NCBI GenBank assembly: GCA_963667075.1
Contig: OY762938.1
Span: 2,060,351 to 2,124,350 of the forward strand
Direction of reading: 5' to 3'
DNA: 64,000 bases
From: G963667075 sp963667075
GTDB taxonomy: Bacteria > Pseudomonadota > Alphaproteobacteria > Micavibrionales > Micavibrionaceae
Positions 57,086-64,000 of this stretch are shown one piece after another. The notes under the pieces are model-generated. The model did no database searches. It was not told the DNA's origin and worked only from the letters and a program-made list of their open reading frames with translations. The first letter of the stretch is position 1; the number at the start of each line of letters is the position of its first letter. A program made the translations under genes and the position numbers.

Positions 57086-59704
57086 CTACAATGATTTTTG
57101 AACGATTTCGTACACATCATTGGATAGATTGTCGGTATCTCTGATTTGTATCAGAGCGGCTTTCATTTTTTCCTGTCTATCCGTGGTATAACGTTTCCAT
57201 TCACGCATTGGCGTTAAAAGACGTGCTGCAATTTGTGGATTGGTTTCGTTTAATTCCAGAATAGCGTCTGTCAGGAACGCATACCCCTTACCACTAACAT
57301 CATGGAACGACACAGGATTATTCATCGCAAAGGCGGCATAGAGCGCACGTACGCGGTTAGGATTGCGGAGATTAAACGCCTCATGGTCTCTGAGTTGTTT
57401 TATATCTTCCAGTGTTGTTTTCCTGATGCCAGATGCCTGCAGACTGAACCATTTATCAATCACCAGCGCATGCGCTGAGAAATGTTCGTAATAATGAGCC
57501 AGCACATTTTTACGTTCAGCGCATGTTTTGTTAATCAGCGCAGAAATAGCGGCTACGCGGTCTGTCATGTTTTTTGCTGTGTCGTATTGCTGTTTTGCAC
57601 GCTCTATATCTTCTCTGCGTTCTGACGTAGAAAGATAAGCCAGTGCGGTGTTTTTAAGGGCACGTTCAGCCATATCGTCCGGGCTGATGCCAAAGGTCGT
57701 TTGGGTGTTATTTTGTCTGTACAGGCTTTCAAGTTTGGCCCGTTGAGAACGGCGCAAATCATCAAGTACCTGTTTTCGTACCTCATAGATCATTGTGGGA
57801 TCAACGACGTTACGCTCTTGTGCAATCATTGCGATATCGGGCAGGGCCAGCGCACGTGCCATAAGAGCCTTATCAGAATCTTCTTCGAGGGCTTGTGATA
57901 AAAGGTCAGAAAAAGATGTTATAAATTTTTTATCCGTTTCTGGTTCTTCTCCTTTTTCTGTTTTATCAAGCATCCTGCCTATCATCCGAAGGGCAAGCGT
58001 TTGCCCTGCCTCCCACCGGTTAAAGCCATCTGTATCATGGATCTGAAGGAAGCGGAGTTCATCATCATTCAAGTCTGTTTTCAGTTTTACAGGTGCTGAA
58101 AAGCCGCGCAAAATAGAAGGGACAGGCTTGCTGCTTACATTCTCAAAAGTGAAGTCTTGTGTAGAGTCCGTCAGTTCAAGAATGGTTGTTTCCTGTATTT
58201 CTTTCCCGTCTTCGCCTATCAATCCTGTCGCAACAGGGATCAGCAGCGGCTTTTTGGTATCCTGTCCAGGCGTTGGTGGGGTATATTGTGTCAGGGTCAG
58301 GGTATAAGTCTGTGCCTCTTCATCATAGGAACCTCTGGCGGTTATTTCCGGTGTGCCGGCCTGATTATACCAGTTGGAGAATTGGCCGGTCAGGTCTTTG
58401 CCGGAGGCATCGCTCATGCACTTTACAAAATCTTCACATGTAACGGCCTCTCCGTCATGGCGCTCAAAATAGAGGTCTGTTCCTTTACGGTAATTCTCTG
58501 CGCCGAGCAATGTATGCTGCATACGAATGACTTCTGCCCCTTTTTCATAGACCGTCATAGTGTAGAAATTGTTAATCTCTATGTAATTATCGGGGCGTAT
58601 AGGATGGGCAAGGGGCCCCGCGTCTTCTGCAAACTGCATGCGGCGTAATTTCACGACATCATCTATACGCTGCACGGCACGCGAATTCATATCTGATGAA
58701 AATTCCTGATCTCTGAATACGGTCAGTCCTTCTTTTAGAGAGAGCTGGAACCAGTCACGGCAGGTAATTCGGTTACCCGTCCAGTTGTGGAAATATTCAT
58801 GTCCGATTACGCCTTCAACGCGGATAAAGTCAAAATCGGTTGCTGTGTCCTGATGGGCCAGCACAAGGGCTGTGTTAAAAATGTTAAGTGAGGTATTCTC
58901 CATGGCGCCCATGTTAAAGTCGCTAACCGCTACAATATTAAACCTATCAAGCTCATATTCGCGGCCATACACATCCTCATCCCATTTCATGGCTTTTTTC
59001 AAGGATTCCATCGCGTGACGGCATTGTCCCTGATCGCCTTCACGCACATAGATACGAAGATCGACCGTTCGGCCAGATTTTGTTGTGAATTCGTCCTTAA
59101 TATGGACAAGAGTCCCCGCGACTAAAGCAAAGAGATAGCAAGGCTTGCTGAATGGATCATCCCAGAGCGTATAATGCCGCCCTTGATCCAGATCACCTTC
59201 TTCTATCAGGTTACCGTTTGAGAGCAGGACAGGGTAGGTAGCTTTGTCGGCTTCTATACGAACTGTAAATTTACTTAGAACGTCCGGGCGATCAAGGTAA
59301 TAGGTAATGCGGCGGAATCCTTGTGCTTCGCATTGTGTGCAGAAATTTCCCTGTGAGAGATAGAGCCCTTCCAGTGCCGTGTTATGTTCCGGGTCGATTT
59401 GCGTTGTGATCTCCAAGGTGAAGCTATCGCCGGGGCAAGGCAAGGTCAGTGTTTCATTATCTACCTGAAAATCTGTCCCGGATTCCAGTCGTTTGTCATT
59501 CAATGTGACGTTTTTTAAAACAAGATGCTCACCATTTAAAACAAGATTTTCTTCGCCATCATGGTTTTTGATGAATTGCGTTTTGCTGGTCACACGCACG
59601 TCATCTCCCTTTAAAATCTGGAATGTCATTGATGTATGTTCGACCAGATAAAGGGGGGGCTGATAATCTTTGAGATAGATTGTTTGCGGATTTTGGTTTT
59701 TCAT
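57086..59704 (-). CDS. pepN: aminopeptidase N
   Basis: 872 residues, an M1-family zinc aminopeptidase. The zinc site is HEYFH at 302-306 with the third ligand about 20 residues on in SLKEGLTVFRDQ. The substrate-binding GAMENTSLNIFN motif precedes it, and TTYLDRPDVLSKF-like N-terminal sequence matches the E. coli PepN type. It removes N-terminal residues from peptides in the cytoplasm. It stands alone, divergent from the second fabI across 180 bp. Confidence 0.96.
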   Translation of the reverse strand: MKNQNPQTIYLKDYQPPLYLVEHTSMTFQILKGDDVRVTSKTQFIKNHDGEENLVLNGEHLVLKNVTLNDKRLESGTDFQVDNETLTLPCPGDSFTLEITTQIDPEHNTALEGLYLSQGNFCTQCEAQGFRRITYYLDRPDVLSKFTVRIEADKATYPVLLSNGNLIEEGDLDQGRHYTLWDDPFSKPCYLFALVAGTLVHIKDEFTTKSGRTVDLRIYVREGDQGQCRHAMESLKKAMKWDEDVYGREYELDRFNIVAVSDFNMGAMENTSLNIFNTALVLAHQDTATDFDFIRVEGVIGHEYFHNWTGNRITCRDWFQLSLKEGLTVFRDQEFSSDMNSRAVQRIDDVVKLRRMQFAEDAGPLAHPIRPDNYIEINNFYTMTVYEKGAEVIRMQHTLLGAENYRKGTDLYFERHDGEAVTCEDFVKCMSDASGKDLTGQFSNWYNQAGTPEITARGSYDEEAQTYTLTLTQYTPPTPGQDTKKPLLIPVATGLIGEDGKEIQETTILELTDSTQDFTFENVSSKPVPSILRGFSAPVKLKTDLNDDELRFLQIHDTDGFNRWEAGQTLALRMIGRMLDKTEKGEEPETDKKFITSFSDLLSQALEEDSDKALMARALALPDIAMIAQERNVVDPTMIYEVRKQVLDDLRRSQRAKLESLYRQNNTQTTFGISPDDMAERALKNTALAYLSTSERREDIERAKQQYDTAKNMTDRVAAISALINKTCAERKNVLAHYYEHFSAHALVIDKWFSLQASGIRKTTLEDIKQLRDHEAFNLRNPNRVRALYAAFAMNNPVSFHDVSGKGYAFLTDAILELNETNPQIAARLLTPMREWKRYTTDRQEKMKAALIQIRDTDNLSNDVYEIVQKSL

Positions 59705-59884
59705 GTTGTCTCTTTTGTGTTTGTGTATACTGTTTGATCTTACTTTTACCTGAATTGCTATCCGAGGTTTACTTTTTTTTTACATTTTTAAAATAGTATT
59801 TCTGGGGAGAGCGTCTTAATTTTTTTATTTTTTGTATCTAAAAAATATAGTCATCTAAAACTTGTAAATAAGGAGCTAAAAGAG

Positions 59885-60646
59885 ATGGGGACCGAATCTT
59901 TAAAAGGACTTGTCGTTGGTCTGGCCAATAAGAATTCAGTTGCCTGGGGCTGTGCCGAGGCTTTTTCTAATATGGGCGCAGAGCTTGCTATCACCTATCT
60001 TAATGATAAAACAAAAGAATATACAGAGCCCCTTATACAAGAGATTAACGCACCTATTTACATGCCTTTGGACATTACCAGAGAAGATGAAATGGAGGCT
60101 GTTTTTGATGCGATTGAAAAAAAATGGGGCAAACTTGATTTTGTTCTCCACTCTATTGCCTTTGCCCCGAAAGAAGATCTGCAGGGCCGTGTGGTTGATT
60201 GTTCATCTAAGGGCTTTCAGATAGCGATGGATGTCTCCTGCCATTCTCTTATCCGTTTGGCAAAAAAGGCGGAGCCTTTAATGAAAGATGGGGGGTCTAT
60301 ACTGACGATGAGTTATTATGGTGGTGAAAAAGTTGTACGGAATTATAATCTTATGGGGCCTGTTAAGGCGGCTCTTGAATCAACCGTGCGTTATCTTGCG
60401 CTTGAGCTTGGTCCCAAGAAGATCCGTGTAAATACGCTTTCTCCTGGTCCTATTATGACACGGGCTACATCGGGGCTAAGCCATTTTGATGACCTGATGC
60501 AGCGTGTTGCCAAGGAAGCGCCTATTGAATCTCTGGTATCCGTAGAGCAGGTTGGCGAAGCGGCCGCTTTCTTTGTGTCCAATAAATCAAAACACATCAC
60601 AGGCCAAACCGTGTATATCGACAATGGATATAATACGATAGGATAA
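59885..60646 (+). CDS. enoyl-ACP reductase FabI (copy 2, divergent)
   Basis: 253 residues. The FabI-type motif GLANKNSVAWGCAEAF (residues 12-27) and the catalytic pair Y154/K161 (NYNLMGPVKAALES) are present, with MSYYGGEKVVRN as in FabI. It is clearly distinct from copy 1 (for example GPVKA against GVAKA, and a different N-terminus). It may act on other chain lengths or give tolerance to FabI inhibitors; neither can be read from sequence. AAGGAGCTAAAAGAG precedes the ATG. It lies outside any fab operon. Confidence 0.9.
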   Translation: MGTESLKGLVVGLANKNSVAWGCAEAFSNMGAELAITYLNDKTKEYTEPLIQEINAPIYMPLDITREDEMEAVFDAIEKKWGKLDFVLHSIAFAPKEDLQGRVVDCSSKGFQIAMDVSCHSLIRLAKKAEPLMKDGGSILTMSYYGGEKVVRNYNLMGPVKAALESTVRYLALELGPKKIRVNTLSPGPIMTRATSGLSHFDDLMQRVAKEAPIESLVSVEQVGEAAAFFVSNKSKHITGQTVYIDNGYNTIG

Positions 60647-60675
60647 ATTTTTTGGGAAAGGGCGGCAGATTAGAT

Positions 60676-60814
60676 TTAGGGCTGATTTTCCATTTTTTGG
60701 AGGATCTTCTTTAGAAGCTCTAGCTGCTCTTTTTCTATGGCGAGTCCTTCCAATTGTTTATCAACAGCGTGCTTTTGCCGCGCGATAGCGTCTTTCTGAT
60801 ATTCAACGCCAATA
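60676..60814 (-). pseudogene. C-terminal remnant truncated by a family B element
   Basis: A 45-codon coding-like tail, GVEYQKDAIARQKHAVDKQL then EGLAIEKEQLELLKKILQKM and ENQP, charged and coiled-coil-like. It has no start codon: its 5' end runs straight into the family B element at 60815. Beyond that element lies family A sequence and then proB, so the N-terminal part is gone. Family unknown. Confidence 0.5.
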
Positions 60815-60976
60815 TATAGAAGCCTTTCGCAAAAGGTCCGATTATTGCTTTCCCCGTGAAAACGGGGATCTTTAACGCATTGTTTTTAAAAGATTCCTGC
60901 TGGAGTTTACCCCTGCGAAAGCAGGGGCGGGAAAAGCAAAAGGGCGTGTTTTTTGACTTTTGCAGAGCCTTCTATA
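60815..60976 (+). mobile_element. family B miniature element (copy 4, complete)
   Basis: 162 bp from TATAGAAGCCTTTCGCAAAA to TTTTGCAGAGCCTTCTATA. The ends are imperfect inverted repeats over about 20 bp. Hairpins CCCCGTGAAAACGGGG and CCCCTGCGAAAGCAGGGG lie inside. It cuts off the remnant at 60676 and abuts a family A fragment with which it shares TATA. Confidence 0.75.
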
Positions 60977-61090
60977 GTCGTTTAGAAGAAGAATCAACGC
61001 GCGGTGTCATACCGGACGATGATCCGGTATCCATAGACCTTATCAGAACATGCAAATGGATCTCGGTTTTCACCGGGATGATAGGACTTT
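60973..61090 (-). repeat. family A right part (inverted) with a variant left part
   Basis: Inverted copy of the A right end (TATAGTCGTTTAGAAGAAGA through CCGGTATCC) joined to GATCTCGGTTTTCACCGGGA and related sequence that also occurs at 56548-56595. So a second form of family A exists with a different left half. Confidence 0.55.
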
Positions 61091-61110
61091 TGTTTCATCT
61101 TTTACGCCGA

Positions 61111-62253
61111 CTATTCTTTCAGTACCATATCGTTACGATGCACTAAAACTTCCCGGCGTGAATAGCCCAGAATCTCTGCGATGTCCTCGCTTTTATGCCC
61201 GATAATTTTTTCTGTGTCCCGGCTGTCATAGGCCATCAGGCCTATTGCTACGGTATGATGGTTTTTGTCTTTAATCTCTATGGCGTCGCCGCGGTAAAAT
61301 TCCCCACTGACGGATATGACACCGGCCGGTAAAAGGCTTTTGCCGCCTTGAAGGGCTTTGAAAGCACCGTCATCAATTGTAATAGAGCCTTTGGGCTTTA
61401 AATAAGCCTGAAGCCATTTTTTACGGGCTGTGTATGGATTATCCTGAGCCAGAATTAATGTCGATTTTTTTAAAGAAGAAAGCGGATTATTGGCTGTGCC
61501 TTTGGCGATGATGACATGAGCTCCTGCGTCTACCGCTATTTTGGCCGCTTCCAGTTTACTTTTCATGCCGCCTGTACTTAAAGTACTTATCGCATTCCCC
61601 GCCATTTTGAAATAAGCCTCGTCGAGTTTTTCTATGACGGGGATATGTGTCGCTGTTTCGTCTTTGGTTGGATCGGCTGTAAAAAGACCTTCTGTCGTTG
61701 AGAAGATGAGCAGAAGGTCCGCGGCTATCATTTGTGTGATTCGGGCGGCTAGCCGGTCATTATCACCAAAACGGATTTCATCTGTGGCTGTGGTATCATT
61801 TTCATTAATGACAGGAATAATGCCGTTTTCAAGAAGCGCATATAGAGCGGCGCGGGCATTCAGGAATGTTCTTCTGTTTTCTGTATCATGGGGACTGATC
61901 AGAATTTGTGCTGTATTTCGGTTATATTTTTTGAAGGCCTGATCCCATGCGCTTGAGAGTTTGATCTGTCCGACGGAAGCGGCAGCCTGTTTTTGCTCCA
62001 GCTTCATTTGCTGGCCGCTTTTATCATCATCTATGTTCAGGCTCTTCCTTCCAAGGGCTATGGCGCCGGAAGATACCAGCACAACCTGTTTGCCCTGAGC
62101 CGTCAGTTTTGTGATATCATCGGCCAGAGTCTCCATCCATGCAGAACGGGCTGTGCCTTGCTCATGCTCTGCCACCAGAACAGAGCCTACTTTTATGACG
62201 ATAAGTCTGGCGTCTTCAAGCGCAGTTTTCAGGGCTCTTTCCTTATCCTTCAT
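61111..62253 (-). CDS. proB: glutamate 5-kinase
   Basis: First step of proline synthesis. It is 380 residues. The kinase domain shows VIKVGSVLV, LVSSGAIALGRKSL, PVINENDTTATDEIRFGDND and GGMKSKLEAAKIAVDAG. A C-terminal PUA domain (about 280-380) ends SRREVLVHRNDMVLKE. Its start overlaps obgE by 4 bp. proA is not directly downstream; repeats follow the stop at 61111 instead. Confidence 0.95.
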   Translation of the reverse strand: MKDKERALKTALEDARLIVIKVGSVLVAEHEQGTARSAWMETLADDITKLTAQGKQVVLVSSGAIALGRKSLNIDDDKSGQQMKLEQKQAAASVGQIKLSSAWDQAFKKYNRNTAQILISPHDTENRRTFLNARAALYALLENGIIPVINENDTTATDEIRFGDNDRLAARITQMIAADLLLIFSTTEGLFTADPTKDETATHIPVIEKLDEAYFKMAGNAISTLSTGGMKSKLEAAKIAVDAGAHVIIAKGTANNPLSSLKKSTLILAQDNPYTARKKWLQAYLKPKGSITIDDGAFKALQGGKSLLPAGVISVSGEFYRGDAIEIKDKNHHTVAIGLMAYDSRDTEKIIGHKSEDIAEILGYSRREVLVHRNDMVLKE

Positions 62254-63284
62254 GGTGAATAGGGGCCTTCTGTGTCGGTATCCGCTAAAAGACCTTTATG
62301 CCTTAAGATGCTATCTCCCAGAAGATAAAGCAGGTTTTGAACGCCATCGCCCGAAACAGCAGAGCATAAATAAGGTTTTATACCTGTGGCCTCTTCAAAT
62401 ATACGGGCCTGATCCTGTGATAATTCAGTGCCTAATGCATCTGTTTTATTCAAAGCAACTATTTCTTGTTTTTCCTTTAAATCTCCGCCATAGGCCATAA
62501 GCTCTTCTTTCACCGTGTAATAAGCCTCTGCCAGATTATCCTGTGTGATGTCGATCAAATGAAGTAGAACGGATGTGCGTTCTACATGGCCTAAAAACCT
62601 GTGTCCCAGCCCTAGGCCATCACTGGCTCCTTCAATGAGGCCGGGGATATCGGCCAGAACGAAGTCCTTTTCACCGGCTTTGATAACGCCAAGGTTAGGA
62701 TGAAGCGTCGTAAAAGGATAATCTGCAATTTTGGGCTTGGCCCGAGAGCAGGCCGAAAGAAACGTAGACTTCCCCGCATTTGGTAATCCTACAAGCCCCG
62801 CATCAGCAATTAGTTTAAGGCGGAGCCATACCGCCCGTTCTTCTCCTGGGAAACCGGGGGTCGTTTTGCGCGGAGCCTGATTGGTCGAGCTTTTGTAATG
62901 AGCATTGCCATGTCCACCATCACCGCCTTTTAAAAACATCACTCTCTGACCAGTATTGGTCATGTCTGCCAGAATCGTTTCTTTATCCTCATCAATAATC
63001 TGAGTGCCTACAGGGACTTTAATCACAAGATCTTCACCGCCAGCGCCAGTCCGGTTCTTCCCCATACCATGGGTGCCGCTTTGCGCTTTGAAGTGCTGGG
63101 TGTATCTGAAATCAATCAGGGTGTTAAGATTGTTTACCGCTTCAAAAATGATGTCACCACCTTTGCCACCATTGCCGCCATCTGGGCCGCCGAATTCAAC
63201 ATATTTTTCACGGCGAAAACTCAAGCAGCCAGCACCGCCATTGCCACTTTGAAGATAGATTTTAGCCTGATCGAGAAATTTCAT
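62250..63284 (-). CDS. obgE: GTPase ObgE/CgtA
   Basis: 344 residues. The N-terminal Obg fold is Gly-rich (GNGGAGCLSFRREKYVEFGG). The G domain has GLPNAGKSTFLSACSRAKPK (G1), FVLADIPGLIEGASDG (G3) and ALNKTDALG (G4). It assists large-subunit assembly and stress control. rpmA lies upstream on the same strand but is separated by a terminator. Confidence 0.96.
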   Translation of the reverse strand: MKFLDQAKIYLQSGNGGAGCLSFRREKYVEFGGPDGGNGGKGGDIIFEAVNNLNTLIDFRYTQHFKAQSGTHGMGKNRTGAGGEDLVIKVPVGTQIIDEDKETILADMTNTGQRVMFLKGGDGGHGNAHYKSSTNQAPRKTTPGFPGEERAVWLRLKLIADAGLVGLPNAGKSTFLSACSRAKPKIADYPFTTLHPNLGVIKAGEKDFVLADIPGLIEGASDGLGLGHRFLGHVERTSVLLHLIDITQDNLAEAYYTVKEELMAYGGDLKEKQEIVALNKTDALGTELSQDQARIFEEATGIKPYLCSAVSGDGVQNLLYLLGDSILRHKGLLADTDTEGPYSP

Positions 63285-63313
63285 ACGTCTTTTTTCTTTT
63301 TGTTAAATTTAAC

Positions 63314-63343
63314 AAAAAAAGAGCATCGCTGCATGCGGATGCC
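63314..63343 (-). terminator. rho-independent terminator after rpmA
   Basis: On the minus strand GGGCATC(C)GC pairs with GCGATGCTC across a 5-base loop with one bulged C, followed by TTTTTTTG. It separates rplU-rpmA from obgE-proB. Confidence 0.75.
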
Positions 63344-63376
63344 CTTGTTTCGTTTTTTCTTATACTTTTAAAAAAG

Positions 63377-63658
63377 TTATTCTACGGTTTTCTGGGCCTG
63401 ATCGTTAGCCGGAACAATATTAACAACCGGTCTATTCCCTTGCTTGCGTGAAAAAGCCACTTCACCATCAACCAGAGCAAAAATTGTATGGTCTTTTCCT
63501 ATACCAACGTTTTTACCTGGTTTGTATTTCGTACCACGTTGGCGAATAATGATGTTGCCGGAGAGGACAAATTCCCCGCCATATTTTTTAACGCCAAGAC
63601 GACGACCCGCTGTGTCGCGACCGTTCCTTGAACTACCGCCTGCTTTCTTATGTGCCAT
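63377..63658 (-). CDS. rpmA: 50S ribosomal protein L27
   Basis: 93 residues beginning MAHKKAGGSSRNGRDTAGRR, with GVKKYGGEFVLSGNIIIRQR and KYKPGKNVGIGKDHTIFALV, all diagnostic. L27 reaches towards the peptidyl transferase centre. It follows rplU by 41 bp. Confidence 0.98.
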   Translation of the reverse strand: MAHKKAGGSSRNGRDTAGRRLGVKKYGGEFVLSGNIIIRQRGTKYKPGKNVGIGKDHTIFALVDGEVAFSRKQGNRPVVNIVPANDQAQKTVE

Positions 63659-63699
63659 AACTTATGCTCCTTGTCTTTTACTCTGTCTTTTATTTGTCG

Positions 63700-64000
63700 T
63701 TAGGCTGCTTTAATGCCTGTAATTTTAAGGACAGTCAGATCCTGACGATGGCCTTTTTTACGGCGATAGTTTTGACGACGCTTCTTTTTAAAGACAATAA
63801 TTTTTGGTCCGCGTGTATGCTCTACAACTTCAGCCGTTACTTTAGCGCCGGATACGTTCGGTGAACCAATTGTAGAAGATTTCTCATCAGAAACCATCAA
63901 AACATCGTCAATGTCAATCTTCTTGCCAGCCTCAACATCCAGTTTTTCTACCTGGATTGTATCATTTTCCTGAACCTTGTACTGCTTGCCACCTGTGCGA
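63700..64000 (-). CDS. rplU: 50S ribosomal protein L21 (5' partial)
   Basis: The frame is open to the window edge. It begins (partial) RTGGKQYKVQENDTIQVEKL, continues VSDEKSSTIGSPNVSGAKVT, and ends KKKRRQNYRRKKGHRQDLTV followed by LKITGIKAA. The reading starts before 64000, so only the first few residues are missing. It is the first gene of the rplU-rpmA pair. Confidence 0.96.
   Translation of the reverse strand, partial: RTGGKQYKVQENDTIQVEKLDVEAGKKIDIDDVLMVSDEKSSTIGSPNVSGAKVTAEVVEHTRGPKIIVFKKKRRQNYRRKKGHRQDLTVLKITGIKAA

Overview
The window reads as chromosomal DNA of an alphaproteobacterium of moderate to low GC. The main clues are gene orders typical of that class: rimP-nusA-infB-rbfA-truB-rpsO; trmB-metK-XRE regulator-lnt-corC-ybeY-phoH-miaB; rplU-rpmA / obgE-proB; fabA-fabB-fabI; and a SUF cluster headed by an Rrf2 regulator. 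I cannot place it more finely without a search. A free-living, flagellated lineage of the Rhodospirillales/Micavibrio kind fits better than a reduced endosymbiont, but that is inference.

Layout. 1-900: the tail of a gene, a secreted hypothetical and a 49-residue mini-gene. 1.0-7.5 kb: a SUF iron-sulphur cluster operon (Rrf2 regulator, sufB, sufC, short sufD, sufS, sufT). Between sufB and sufC lie a one-helix membrane peptide, two paralogous helical proteins that look like FlgN, and an opposing hypothetical. 7.5-13.5 kb: a possibly leaderless GExH/TraB-like protein, a miniature repeat, small and hypothetical genes, dusA, an SH3 protein and a DnaA-box-like cluster. 13.8-17.4 kb: unsaturated fatty acid synthesis (fabA, fabB, fabI) and an SPFH protein. 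17.6-24.7 kb: GDPD plus the translation/transcription operon, on the minus strand. 24.8-28.2 kb: a tandem family of three unknown proteins, the third cut by an IS630 element. 28.3-38.0 kb: permease, transglutaminase-like protein, then the trmB to miaB housekeeping run. 38.1-44.6 kb: dehydrogenase, secreted protein, a 1295-residue membrane-anchored coiled-coil protein and a HAD hydrolase. 44.6-45.9 kb: a three-layer nest of mobile elements. 46-52.5 kb: MsbA-like exporter, hydrolase, CBS protein with an ArsB/NhaD-type transporter, DUF192 protein, tRNA-Pro and tRNA-Arg. 53-57 kb: a membrane-fused spermidine synthase-like protein, a third IS630 copy and dense repeats. 57-64 kb: pepN, a second fabI, a gene remnant, proB, obgE, rpmA and partial rplU.

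The accessory story is about repeats. Three 902-bp IS630 copies with identical translations and TA duplications sit among two miniature inverted-repeat families. Family A (about 195 bp) shares the TAGTC terminus with the IS. Family B (about 160 bp) starts TATAGAAG. At 44.6-45.9 kb the IS lies inside an A element which lies inside a B element. The IS transposase is split across a run of eight A in all three copies. The least explained protein-coding signals are the tandem family at 24.9-28.2 kb, the genes embedded in the suf cluster, the mini-genes at 717 and 9349, and the giant coiled-coil protein. I found no CRISPR array, prophage or recognisable defence system.
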